From positions 1 to 14,400 of the forward strand of contig PNJM01000038.1 of the NCBI GenBank assembly GCA_013821865.1: DNA of 14,400 nucleotides, written 5' to 3'. Made by a program: the position numbers and the translations under genes. This stretch comes from Rhodocyclaceae bacterium. Lineage in GTDB: Bacteria; Pseudomonadota; Gammaproteobacteria; Burkholderiales; Rhodocyclaceae. This document shows positions 1-6,238 of the stretch, one piece after another; the first letter of the stretch is position 1; each line of letters opens with the position of its first letter. The notes beneath the pieces are model-generated. The model saw only the letters and a program-made list of their open reading frames with translations. It was not told the DNA's origin and did not search any database.

Positions 1-225
1 GACGCGCACGAAGCCGTGGCGCAGGCGGTGCGTGCAGCCGAGGCCAGGGGCTGCGACTTGGCCGACCTGTCGATCGGCGACCTGCGCAAGTTCTCGCCGC
101 TGATCGGCGACGACGTGTTCGCCGCGCTTAGCGTCGAGGGCTCGCTCGCCTCGCGCAACCACGTCGGCGGCACGGCGCCGGAGCAGGTGCGGGCGGCCAT
201 CGCCAAAGCCAGGCAAGACCTGTAA
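1..225 (+). CDS. argH: Argininosuccinate lyase, C-terminal 74 residues (5' end outside window)
   Basis: This is the 3' end of a gene whose start lies before the window; the frame is open from base 1 to a TAA at 223-225. The visible tail includes [19 protein letters not shown] followed by [19 protein letters not shown]. That is the conserved C-terminal signature of argininosuccinate lyase, where an 'ar(N)HxGGTAPxqV' string sits close to the C-terminus. ArgH splits argininosuccinate into arginine and fumarate in the last step of arginine synthesis, in the cytosol, as a homotetramer. The active-site serine loop and the fumarase-superfamily signature lie upstream and cannot be checked here. It is followed by 97 nt without a gene (226-322) before the protein kinase. 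I saw no convincing terminator in that gap, only a promoter-like stretch near its end. Confidence 0.93.
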   Translation, partial: DAHEAVAQAVRAAEARGCDLADLSIGDLRKFSPLIGDDVFAALSVEGSLASRNHVGGTAPEQVRAAIAKARQDL

Positions 226-286
226 CCGCCGGGACGCCGGGAACATCGGGGCGCCTTCCTGCGCATCCTGGTCGAGCGCCCGGCGC

Positions 287-316
287 TTGCCAACACCCGC
301 TTGACATCGGTATAAA
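287..316 (+). promoter_or_regulatory. Candidate sigma70 promoter placing the transcript start at the kinase ATG (possible leaderless mRNA)
   Basis: TTGCCA at 287-292 (5 of 6 to the -35 consensus) and TATAAA at 311-316 (5 of 6 to the -10 consensus) are separated by 18 nt. A start 7 nt after the -10 box falls on base 323, the A of the kinase start codon. No Shine-Dalgarno sequence precedes that ATG. A perfect TTGACA at 301-306 is only 4 nt from the -10 box, so it cannot pair with it. The promoter and the leaderless reading are inference from sequence alone. Confidence 0.45.
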
Positions 317-322
317 GCCCTC

Positions 323-1615
323 ATGGAACAACCGGAAAAGATCGGCAAGTACGAGGTCCGCGGCAAGCTGGGCGAGGGCGCCACCAGCAACGTCTGGCTG
401 GCCTGGGATCCGTTCGCCCAGCGCGACGTGGCAGTCAAGGTCATTTTTCCGGAAGTGCTGCAGGACAAGGAGAGGGGCCGCCTCTACCGCCACCTGCTCA
501 TCAACGAGGCCTCCCTCGCCGGCAAGCTGATGCATCCGCACATCGTGCAGATCTACGATGCGGTGGTGGATGAGGAGCAGAGCTACATCGTCATGGAGTA
601 CGTGCCCGGCGGCACGCTGGAGCAGTTCTGCAGGCCGGACAACCTGCTGCCGATCGACCGCCTGGTCGAGATCGTCTTCAAGTGCACCCGGGCGCTCGAT
701 TACGCCTACCACCTCGGCATCACGCACCGCGACATCAAGCCGGCCAATATCCTGCTCGCCTCGGGCGGCGACATCAAGATCTCGGATTTCGGCGCCGCGC
801 TGCATACCAGCGGCGACCAGACGCGGACCCAGGTGTCCGGCATCGGCTCGCCCGCCTACATGTCGCCGCAGCAGGTGCGCGAGATGCCGCTCAACCACCA
901 GACCGACATCTATTCCCTCGGCGTCGTGATGTACCAGCTGCTCACCGGCCGGCTGCCCTTCCAGGCCAGCAACAATTACAGCATGGTGTACCAGATCACC
1001 CACGTCGATCCGCCGCCGCCCTCGACCTTCCGCCGCGACCTGCCCGAGAACCTGGATGCCGTCGTCGCACGCGCCATGCAGAAGGATCTCGACGACCGCT
1101 ATGCCAACTGGGAAGAGTTCTCGCACGACCTGGCGCAGGCCTTCCGCAACCGCCAGCTGAAGGAGCGCAGGCAGCAGGATTTCGCCGACAGCGAGAAGTT
1201 CGAGACCCTGCGCGCCCTGCCCTTCTTCGCCGATTTCAGCGACGTCGAGCTGTGGGAGGTGGTGCGCTTCTCCAACTGGGACCGCGTCTCGCCGGAGACG
1301 GTGATCATGAAGGACGGCGAACCGGGCGACTACTTCTGCTTCATCGCGGAGGGCGAGCTGAAAGTGGCCAAGCGCGGGCGCATGCTCAACGTGCTCACCT
1401 CGGGCGACTGCTTCGGCGAGATGGCGGTGATCGGCAAGACCTCGGGCGGGCGCAACGCCGACGTCATCGCCGTGACCGACGCCAAGATCATCACCATCCG
1501 CGGCGATGCCCTGCGCCAATCCTCGGAGGCCTGCCGCATGCACTTCTACTCCGCCTTCCTCGAAGTGCTGGCCAACCGCCTGGCGCTGGCCAACGCACGA
1601 CTCGCCTCCGTTTGA
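323..1615 (+). CDS. Ser/Thr protein kinase with C-terminal cyclic-nucleotide-binding domain
   Basis: The product is 430 residues. An N-terminal Hanks-type kinase domain (about 10-270) carries the glycine loop GEGATSNV (18-25), the ATP-anchoring Lys39 in VAVKV, a candidate alpha-C Glu62, the catalytic loop HRDIKPANILL (Asp137, Asn142), DFG (Asp155-Gly157) and a GSPAYMSPQ activation-segment end. It therefore looks catalytically intact and of the RD type. A linker leads to a cNMP-binding/Crp-type fold at about 297-415. Its phosphate-binding cassette reads FGEMAV, then GGRNADV, keeping the Glu and Arg that contact cyclic nucleotides in this family. No membrane segment or signal peptide is visible, so it is probably cytosolic. 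A likely role is cNMP-modulated phosphorylation of Ser/Thr on unknown targets; the ligand is not proven. The ATG at 323 is the only start that retains the glycine loop. The fructosamine kinase follows after 4 nt, so the two are probably co-transcribed. Confidence 0.9.
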   Translation: MEQPEKIGKYEVRGKLGEGATSNVWLAWDPFAQRDVAVKVIFPEVLQDKERGRLYRHLLINEASLAGKLMHPHIVQIYDAVVDEEQSYIVMEYVPGGTLEQFCRPDNLLPIDRLVEIVFKCTRALDYAYHLGITHRDIKPANILLASGGDIKISDFGAALHTSGDQTRTQVSGIGSPAYMSPQQVREMPLNHQTDIYSLGVVMYQLLTGRLPFQASNNYSMVYQITHVDPPPPSTFRRDLPENLDAVVARAMQKDLDDRYANWEEFSHDLAQAFRNRQLKERRQQDFADSEKFETLRALPFFADFSDVELWEVVRFSNWDRVSPETVIMKDGEPGDYFCFIAEGELKVAKRGRMLNVLTSGDCFGEMAVIGKTSGGRNADVIAVTDAKIITIRGDALRQSSEACRMHFYSAFLEVLANRLALANARLASV

Positions 1616-1619
1616 CCCG

Positions 1620-2510
1620 ATGTCGCTGTCCGACGCGCTCTCTGCGGCGATCAGCCGGGCGCTCGGCAGGCCTTTTCGCGCCGAGGCGCGGGAGGAAGCC
1701 GGCGGCGGCTGCATCAACCGCGCGCTGATTCTCGAAGGCGGCGGCGAGCGCTGGTTCGTCAAGCTGAACGACGCTGCCGGCCTGCCCATGTTCGAAGCGG
1801 AAATGGACGGCCTCGCCGCATTGGCCGGGGCCGGCGCGGTGCGCGTGCCGCAGCCGCTTTGCTGCGGCACGGAGGCGGGTCAGGCCTGGCTCGTCATGGA
1901 GCACCTGCCGCTGCGGCCGCTGACCGAGCGCAGAGAGGCGGCTACTTTCGGCCGCGCGCTGGCCGAACTGCACCGCCACGGCGGAGCGCGCTTCGGCTGG
2001 CGGCGCGACAATTTCATCGGCGCCACGCCGCAGGTCAACACGGAAAACGAAAGCTGGCCGCGCTTCTTCGCCACGGCGCGGCTGCTCCCGCAATTGCGCC
2101 TGGCCTCCGCGAGGGGCTATGGCAAGACGTTACAGGACAAGGGCGGGCGGCTGGCGGAAAAACTCGCCGCCTTCTTCGTCGATTGCCATCCGCAGGCCAG
2201 CCTGCTGCACGGCGATCTCTGGCACGGCAATGCCGCGGTGCTGGAGAACGGCACGCCGGCCATCTTCGATCCGGCGGTGTACTACGGCGACCGCGAAGCG
2301 GACCTGGCGATGACGGAACTCTTCGGCGGCTTTCCGACAGCTTTCTACGCCGCCTACCGCGAGGCATGGCCGCTCGACGAAGGCTACGAAACGCGCAAGA
2401 CGCTGTACAACCTCTACCATGTCTTCAACCACCTCAACCTGTTCGGTCGCGCCTATCTCGGCCAGGCCGAGCGGATGCTCGACCGCCTGCTGGCGGAGTT
2501 GCGCGGCTAG
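1620..2510 (+). CDS. Fructosamine kinase / ketosamine-3-kinase family protein
   Basis: The product is 296 residues, normal for the fructosamine-kinase family (related to E. coli YniA and human FN3K). Visible family marks, in order, are a GGCINRA segment near the N-terminus, WFVKLN with the ATP-binding lysine, WLVMEHLPL hinge-like strand, FGWRRDNFIGATPQVN, the Brenner-type catalytic motif LLHGDLWHGN (Asp199) and the metal-binding Asp217 in IFDPAVYYGDREADLAM. Enzymes of this family phosphorylate the sugar of ketoamine (Amadori) adducts on amines or protein lysines, destabilising them and so repairing glycation. Bacterial members are less well defined and may act on small-molecule or protein substrates. 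The chosen ATG lies 4 nt after the protein-kinase stop with no clear Shine-Dalgarno sequence, which suggests translational coupling. Its TAG stop overlaps the grxD stop on the other strand. Confidence 0.92.
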   Translation: MSLSDALSAAISRALGRPFRAEAREEAGGGCINRALILEGGGERWFVKLNDAAGLPMFEAEMDGLAALAGAGAVRVPQPLCCGTEAGQAWLVMEHLPLRPLTERREAATFGRALAELHRHGGARFGWRRDNFIGATPQVNTENESWPRFFATARLLPQLRLASARGYGKTLQDKGGRLAEKLAAFFVDCHPQASLLHGDLWHGNAAVLENGTPAIFDPAVYYGDREADLAMTELFGGFPTAFYAAYREAWPLDEGYETRKTLYNLYHVFNHLNLFGRAYLGQAERMLDRLLAELRG

Positions 2511-2824
2511 GCGGCGACGCCTTCCAGCTTCTTCTGCAACTCGCCCGCCTGATACATCTCGGCCATGATGTCCGAACCGCCGATGAACTCGCCCTTGATG
2601 TAGAGCTGCGGGACGGTCGGCCAGTTGGAGAAATCCTTGATGCCGGCGCGGATGGCCGGATGCTCCAGCACGTTCACCGAGTAGAAATCCTTCGCGCCGC
2701 AGGCCTTGAGAATCTGCACCGCCTTGGCGGAAAAGCCGCACTGCGGAAAGGTCGGCGTGCCCTTCATGTAGAGCACGACCGGATGGGTGGAAACCTGTTC
2801 CTTGAGCAGTTCCTGCACTTCCAT
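2507..2824 (-). CDS. grxD: Monothiol glutaredoxin, Grx4 / CGFS type
   Basis: The product is 105 residues, the usual length of single-domain CGFS glutaredoxins. The active site CGFS begins at Cys29. Glutathione-contacting family residues are present: Lys21 in YMKGTP, the NWPTVPQLYIKGEFIGG block with the cis-Pro, and a following Ser-Asp. Grx4-type proteins bind a glutathione-ligated [2Fe-2S] cluster as a dimer or with BolA, and deliver Fe-S clusters rather than act mainly as thiol reductants. The start is supported by AAAGGA at 2831-2836, about 6 nt from the ATG. It is the last gene of the hemA-prfA-prmC-grxD series. A 62-nt gap with its own promoter-like sequence separates it from prmC. Its TAG stop is on the opposite strand of the same CTAG that ends the fructosamine kinase gene. 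Confidence 0.96.
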   Translation of the reverse strand: MEVQELLKEQVSTHPVVLYMKGTPTFPQCGFSAKAVQILKACGAKDFYSVNVLEHPAIRAGIKDFSNWPTVPQLYIKGEFIGGSDIMAEMYQAGELQKKLEGVAA

Positions 2825-2851
2825 GTGAGTTCCTTTCAGAAAAACCTACTA

Positions 2852-2860
2852 ATTTTATCA
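2852..2860 (-). promoter_or_regulatory. Candidate extended -10 promoter for grxD
   Basis: On the - strand the sequence TGATAAAAT reads as an extended -10 element (TGn followed by TAAAAT, 5 of 6 to consensus) in the AT-richer gap between prmC and grxD. Transcription would begin near 2845 and leave a leader of about 20 nt carrying the AAAGGA ribosome binding site. No good -35 hexamer stands at 16-18 nt, which is tolerable for an extended -10 promoter. This is inference from consensus matching only. Confidence 0.4.
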
Positions 2861-2886
2861 AGTTTAGCGTTTGCCGATGGATGGCG

Positions 2887-3729
2887 TCAAGGACGCCGTC
2901 CGCCCGCCATGCGCGGAATGCCGGCCAGGTCGGCGCGGTGTTCGATCCGCGCGAAGCCGGCCCGCGCCAGCAGGGCTTCGACCGCTGCGGCCTGGTCGTA
3001 GCCGTGCTCGAAGAACAGCCAGCCGTCCGGTTCGAGATGGCGCGGCGCGTCGGCGACGATGCGGCGGATGGCGTCCAGCCCGTCGGGGCCTGAAACGAGC
3101 GCATGCCGCGGCTCGAAGCGCAGGTCGCCTTGCGCCAGATGCGCGTCACCCTCGGCGACATAGGGCGGGTTGGCCACGATCAGGTCGAAGCGCTCGCCGT
3201 CCAGCGCCGAGAACCAGTCGCCTTGCACGAAGCGCGGCGCGGCGCCATGCCGCGCCGCGTTGCTCCGCGCCACCTCCAGCGCCGCGGGCGACACATCCAC
3301 CGCCGTCACCCGCGCCTGCGGCAGGTGCTTCGCCAGCGTCACCGCGACGCAGCCGCTGCCGGTGCCGAGATCGAGGATGCGGCAGGCGCGGCCCGCCATC
3401 TTCTCCAGCGCGATGTCCGCCAGGAGCTCGGTTTCCGGGCGCGGGATCAGCACGTCGGGCGTGACGCGAAATTCGAGGCTGTAGAACTCCGCCTCGCCCA
3501 GCAGGTAGGCAACCGGCTCGCCCTGTGCGCGGCGCGCAACGAGAACGTCAAAGCGCGCGGATTCTTCCGCGGTCAGAAGGCGGTCGGGGTGGGCGGCGAG
3601 TTCGGCGTGCGACACGCACAGGGCGTGCCGCAGCAAGCGCCGCGCCTCGCCCACAGGAATCGAAGCGCGCGCCTCGTCCAGTGCCCGGCAAACCGAAATC
3701 CGCAACCCGAAACCCGAAACGCCTTTCAC
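2887..3729 (-). CDS. prmC: Peptide chain release factor N5-glutamine methyltransferase
   Basis: The product is 280 residues from the GTG at 3729, close to the family's usual 275-285. An N-terminal helical domain includes [20 protein letters not shown] and the family motif [10 protein letters not shown] (94-103). A class I SAM-binding domain follows, with [12 protein letters not shown] (119-130), acidic Asp145 ending the next strand, and the substrate motif NPPY (187-190) that binds the target glutamine. PrmC methylates the glutamine of the GGQ motif in release factors RF1 and RF2, and its substrate RF1 is the gene directly upstream. The GTG overlaps the prfA stop as GTGA and has GGAAGAGG just before it. 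An alternative TTG at 3705 would give 272 residues but lacks a ribosome binding site. Either way the first residues are encoded by a repeat array (3693-3720), which is odd for a conserved protein. Confidence 0.93.
   Translation of the reverse strand: MKGVSGFGLRISVCRALDEARASIPVGEARRLLRHALCVSHAELAAHPDRLLTAEESARFDVLVARRAQGEPVAYLLGEAEFYSLEFRVTPDVLIPRPETELLADIALEKMAGRACRILDLGTGSGCVAVTLAKHLPQARVTAVDVSPAALEVARSNAARHGAAPRFVQGDWFSALDGERFDLIVANPPYVAEGDAHLAQGDLRFEPRHALVSGPDGLDAIRRIVADAPRHLEPDGWLFFEHGYDQAAAVEALLARAGFARIEHRADLAGIPRMAGGRRP
3693..3720. repeat. Period-7 array, four units, inside the prmC 5' end
   Basis: On the + strand four successive heptamers read CCGAAAT, CCGCAAC, CCGAAAC, CCGAAAC. On the coding (-) strand these are GTTTCGG-like units. 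They match the family of units in the hemA-prfA spacer (4818-4896). The array sits at codons 4-13 of prmC counted from the GTG, so it encodes the peptide around VSGFGLRIS. Confidence 0.8.
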
Positions 3730-4811
3730 GCGGCCTCTTCCGCCAGCGCCGCCAGCTGCTCCGCCTGGTGCTCGGCGGACAGCGCGGCGATCAGTTCGCC
3801 GAGGTCGCCGTCCATGATGGCGTCGATCTTGTACAGGGTCAGGTTGATGCGGTGGTCGGTGATGCGGCCCTGCGGGAAGTTGTAGGTGCGGATGCGCTCC
3901 GAGCGGTCGCCGCTGCCGATGAGCGACTTGCGCGCCGCCGCGGTCTTCGCCTGCCGCTCGCTCTGCTGCTTGTCCTTGATGCGGGCGGCCAGCACCGACA
4001 TGGCCTGCGCCTTGTTCTTGTGCTGTGAGCGGTCGTCCTGGCACTCGACGACGATGCCCGTGGGCAGGTGGGTGATGCGCACGGCGGAATCGGTCTTGTT
4101 GACGTGCTGGCCGCCGGCGCCGCTGGCGCGGTAGGTGTCGATGCGGATCTCGGCCGGGTTGATCACCACGTCGGAGACTTCATCGGCCTCGGGCAGCACG
4201 GCAACGGTACACGCCGAGGTGTGAATGCGGCCCTGCGTCTCGGTGGCCGGCACGCGCTGCACGCGGTGGCCGCCGGATTCGAACTTGAGCTTCGAGTAGG
4301 CGCCCTGGCCGACGATGCGCACGATGACTTCCTTGTAGCCGCCGAGGTCGGAGGGGCTTTGCGAAATCATCTCGGCCTTCCAGCGCTGCCGCTCGGCGTA
4401 GCGCGAATACATGCGGAACAGGTCGCCGGCGAACAGCGCCGACTCGTCGCCGCCGGTGCCGGCGCGGATCTCCAGGAAGATGTTGCGCTCGTCGTTGGGA
4501 TCGGTGGGCAGCAGCGCGCGCTGCAGTTCGGCCTCGAGGCGCTCCATCTCATCGCGGCAGACCTTGATCTCGCCCTCGGCCAGGCCCTTCATCTCCGGAT
4601 CGGAGAGCATGGCTTGGGCCGATTTCAGGTCATCGTCAGCCTTGCGGAAGGCGGCGTACAGCGCCACCACCGGCCCGATCTCGGCATGCTCGCGCGTCAG
4701 CCGCCGGTAGCTGTCGAGATCCTTCGTCGCGGTCTCCGAGCCGAGCAGTGCGTCGATTTCCGCGAGCCTGCGCGAGAGATGGTCCAGTTTGTCGCTGATG
4801 CTTTGTTTCAT
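3726..4811 (-). CDS. prfA: Peptide chain release factor 1 (RF1)
   Basis: The product is 361 residues, the normal RF1 length. It terminates translation at UAA and UAG codons. The stop-codon-reading tripeptide PAT falls at 188-190, in VPATETQGR, which distinguishes RF1 from RF2 (SPF). The catalytic GGQ is at 233-235 within [15 protein letters not shown]. The C-terminal part holds the RNxxTYNxPQxRxTDHR-type block of class I factors. The start MKQSISDKL matches other RF1 N-termini. No Shine-Dalgarno sequence precedes the ATG: the upstream region is the arm of a palindromic repeat that ends 6 nt before the start codon. Translation may therefore depend on coupling or on an unusual initiation region. 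It lies downstream of hemA, a common arrangement, and overlaps prmC by 3 nt through GTGA. Confidence 0.97.
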   Translation of the reverse strand: MKQSISDKLDHLSRRLAEIDALLGSETATKDLDSYRRLTREHAEIGPVVALYAAFRKADDDLKSAQAMLSDPEMKGLAEGEIKVCRDEMERLEAELQRALLPTDPNDERNIFLEIRAGTGGDESALFAGDLFRMYSRYAERQRWKAEMISQSPSDLGGYKEVIVRIVGQGAYSKLKFESGGHRVQRVPATETQGRIHTSACTVAVLPEADEVSDVVINPAEIRIDTYRASGAGGQHVNKTDSAVRITHLPTGIVVECQDDRSQHKNKAQAMSVLAARIKDKQQSERQAKTAAARKSLIGSGDRSERIRTYNFPQGRITDHRINLTLYKIDAIMDGDLGELIAALSAEHQAEQLAALAEEAA

Positions 4812-4817
4812 AAAACA

Positions 4818-4896
4818 GTTTCGAGTTCCGGGTTTCGAGTTTCGAGTCGCAGGCGCTGGGCCTATAACTCGCAACCCGCAACTCGAAACTCGAAAC
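4818..4896. repeat. Palindromic array of period-7 units filling the hemA-prfA spacer
   Basis: The left arm (4818-4845) is four heptamers: GTTTCGA, GTTCCGG, GTTTCGA, GTTTCGA. The right arm (4869-4896) is four heptamers in the opposite orientation: TCGCAAC, CCGCAAC, TCGAAAC, TCGAAAC. The arms are complementary at 23 of 28 positions. A small central hairpin, AGGC-GCTGG-GCCT, sits at 4851-4863. The structure begins 1 nt from the hemA stop codon and ends 6 nt before the prfA ATG. In RNA it would fold into a long imperfect stem right before prfA. It may be a mobile or amplified intergenic repeat, an RNA-stability element or an attenuator. No T-run follows it, so it is not an ordinary intrinsic terminator. 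Confidence 0.85.
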
Positions 4897-4897
4897 C

Positions 4898-6151
4898 CTA
4901 TTCTCCGGGATGCAGGTGGTAGATGCGGGCGATGAGCTCGGCCAGTTCGCTGCGGCTCGGCCCTTCGGACTGGTTCAGCGCGGCGGTGGGCCCGTGCATG
5001 AGCTTGTTGGTGAGGCCGTGCGAGAGCGTCTCCAGCACGCGCTGAGGATCTTCGCCCCTGGCGAGCAGCTTCAATGCGTGCTCCACCTCGTGGCGGCGCG
5101 TGCGCTCGGCGGCATCGCGCAGCGCGCGGATGGTCGGAACCGTCTCGCGCGCCTCCATCCAGTGCAGGAAATGCCCGACGCGGGTGGTGATGATGGCTTC
5201 CGCCTCGACCACCGCCTTCTCGCGCGATTCCAGGCCGGATTCGACGATGGCGCCGAGATCGTCCAGCGTGTAGAGGAAGACGTCGTCGAGCTTCGCCACT
5301 TCCGGCTCGATGTCGCGCGGCACGGCGAGGTCGACCATCACCATGGGCCGGTGGCGGCGCGCCTTGATCGCCCGCTCGGCCATGCCGAGGCCGATGATGG
5401 GCAGGGGGCTGGCCGTGCAGGAGACGACGATGTCGTACCCGGCCAGCTTGTCGGCGATCTCGTCGAGGCGGATGGCGTCGCCTCCGAAGCGCGCGGCAAG
5501 CGCTTCGCCGCGTTCCGGCGTGCGGTTGGCGACGGTGAGCTTCTTCGGATTCTGGGCGGCGAAGTGGGCGGCGCACAACTCGACCATCTCGCCGGCGCCG
5601 ATGAACATCACGCACTGGTCGGCGATGTTCTCGAAAATGCGGCCGGCCAGATGCACCGTGGCCGCGGCCATGGAAACGATGTTGGCGCCGATCGCCGTGG
5701 TCGAGCGCACCTCCTTGGCCACGGCGAAGGTCTTCTGGAACAGCTTGTGCAGCAGCGTGCCGAGCGTGCCGGCGTCCTCCGCCACGCGCGCCGCCTGCTT
5801 CATCTGGCCGAGGATCTGCGGCTCGCCCAGCACCATCGAGTCGAGGCCGCTGGCCACGCGGAACATGTGGCGCACCGCGTCGCGGCTGGGCAGGGTGTAG
5901 AGGTATTGCGCAATCTGCTGCGGCGGCAGGTGGTGGTACTCGGCCAGCCAGTCGGCGGCGGCCTGGGGCGCTTCGGCGGCGCAATACAGCTCGGTGCGGT
6001 TGCAGGTCGACAGGATCGCCGCCTCGCGCACCGGCTTGGCCCGCGTCAACTCGACCAGCGCCTGGGGCAGTCGCATGGGGTCGAACGCCACCTGCTCGCG
6101 CACGGCGAGCGGGGCGGTGTGGTGATTCAGGCCGAGAGCGAAAAGCTGCAT
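4898..6151 (-). CDS. hemA: Glutamyl-tRNA reductase
   Basis: The product is 417 residues, typical of the family. It reduces glutamyl-tRNA(Glu) to glutamate-1-semialdehyde with NADPH, the committed step of tetrapyrrole synthesis by the C5 route. The N-terminal domain starts [15 protein letters not shown] and holds the catalytic Cys50 in LSTCNRTE. The family signature [15 protein letters not shown] follows, then the NADPH-binding FIGAGEM loop, [12 protein letters not shown], and a C-terminal helical dimerisation segment ([19 protein letters not shown]). The ATG at 6151 is chosen because the conserved N-terminal strand starts there. A 12-residue upstream extension would begin in the promoter region and lacks conservation. 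No good Shine-Dalgarno sequence precedes the start. It is the first gene of the hemA-prfA-prmC-grxD series, 87 nt from the end of the acyl-CoA ligase gene. Confidence 0.97.
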   Translation of the reverse strand: MQLFALGLNHHTAPLAVREQVAFDPMRLPQALVELTRAKPVREAAILSTCNRTELYCAAEAPQAAADWLAEYHHLPPQQIAQYLYTLPSRDAVRHMFRVASGLDSMVLGEPQILGQMKQAARVAEDAGTLGTLLHKLFQKTFAVAKEVRSTTAIGANIVSMAAATVHLAGRIFENIADQCVMFIGAGEMVELCAAHFAAQNPKKLTVANRTPERGEALAARFGGDAIRLDEIADKLAGYDIVVSCTASPLPIIGLGMAERAIKARRHRPMVMVDLAVPRDIEPEVAKLDDVFLYTLDDLGAIVESGLESREKAVVEAEAIITTRVGHFLHWMEARETVPTIRALRDAAERTRRHEVEHALKLLARGEDPQRVLETLSHGLTNKLMHGPTAALNQSEGPSRSELAELIARIYHLHPGE

Positions 6152-6178
6152 AGGGCGCACAGAGGGAAACCTGCGCGC

Positions 6179-6184
6179 ATTATA
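6179..6184 (-). promoter_or_regulatory. Candidate -10 box for the hemA operon
   Basis: A perfect TATAAT on the - strand lies 27 nt upstream of the hemA ATG in the 87-nt gap after the acyl-CoA ligase gene. Transcription would start near 6172 and leave a roughly 20-nt pyrimidine-rich leader without an obvious Shine-Dalgarno sequence. I could not find a convincing -35 hexamer at 16-18 nt; the region there is very G-rich. A second, weaker reading is that hemA is partly read through from the upstream catabolic cluster, since no terminator is visible. Confidence 0.5.
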
Positions 6185-6238
6185 CACCCGTGCCCGCCGC
6201 CACCCCCTCCGGTCCGGAGAGCCAAGCGCAGGATTTGC

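Noticed and set aside
301..316. TTGACA followed by TATAAA as a promoter pair
   Set aside because: The two boxes are only 4 nt apart, incompatible with sigma70 spacing. TTGCCA at 287-292 is the better -35 partner.
128..1870. A 580-codon - strand frame antisense to the Ser/Thr kinase
   Set aside because: The kinase on the + strand has all catalytic motifs; the antisense translation has no domain and is explained by GC-rich codon structure.
3693..4896. Period-7 repeats as a CRISPR array
   Set aside because: Units are 7 nt and directly adjacent with no spacers, and no cas genes are present.
6152..6187. A 12-residue N-terminal extension of hemA starting upstream of 6151
   Set aside because: It would begin in the promoter's -10 region and adds residues absent from the conserved family start [14 protein letters not shown].
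6207..6219. Palindrome CTCCGGTCCGGAG between acyl-CoA ligase and hemA as an intrinsic terminator
   Set aside because: The 6-bp stem has a 1-nt loop and no T-run on either side. It may be a small protein-binding site but nothing supports a call.
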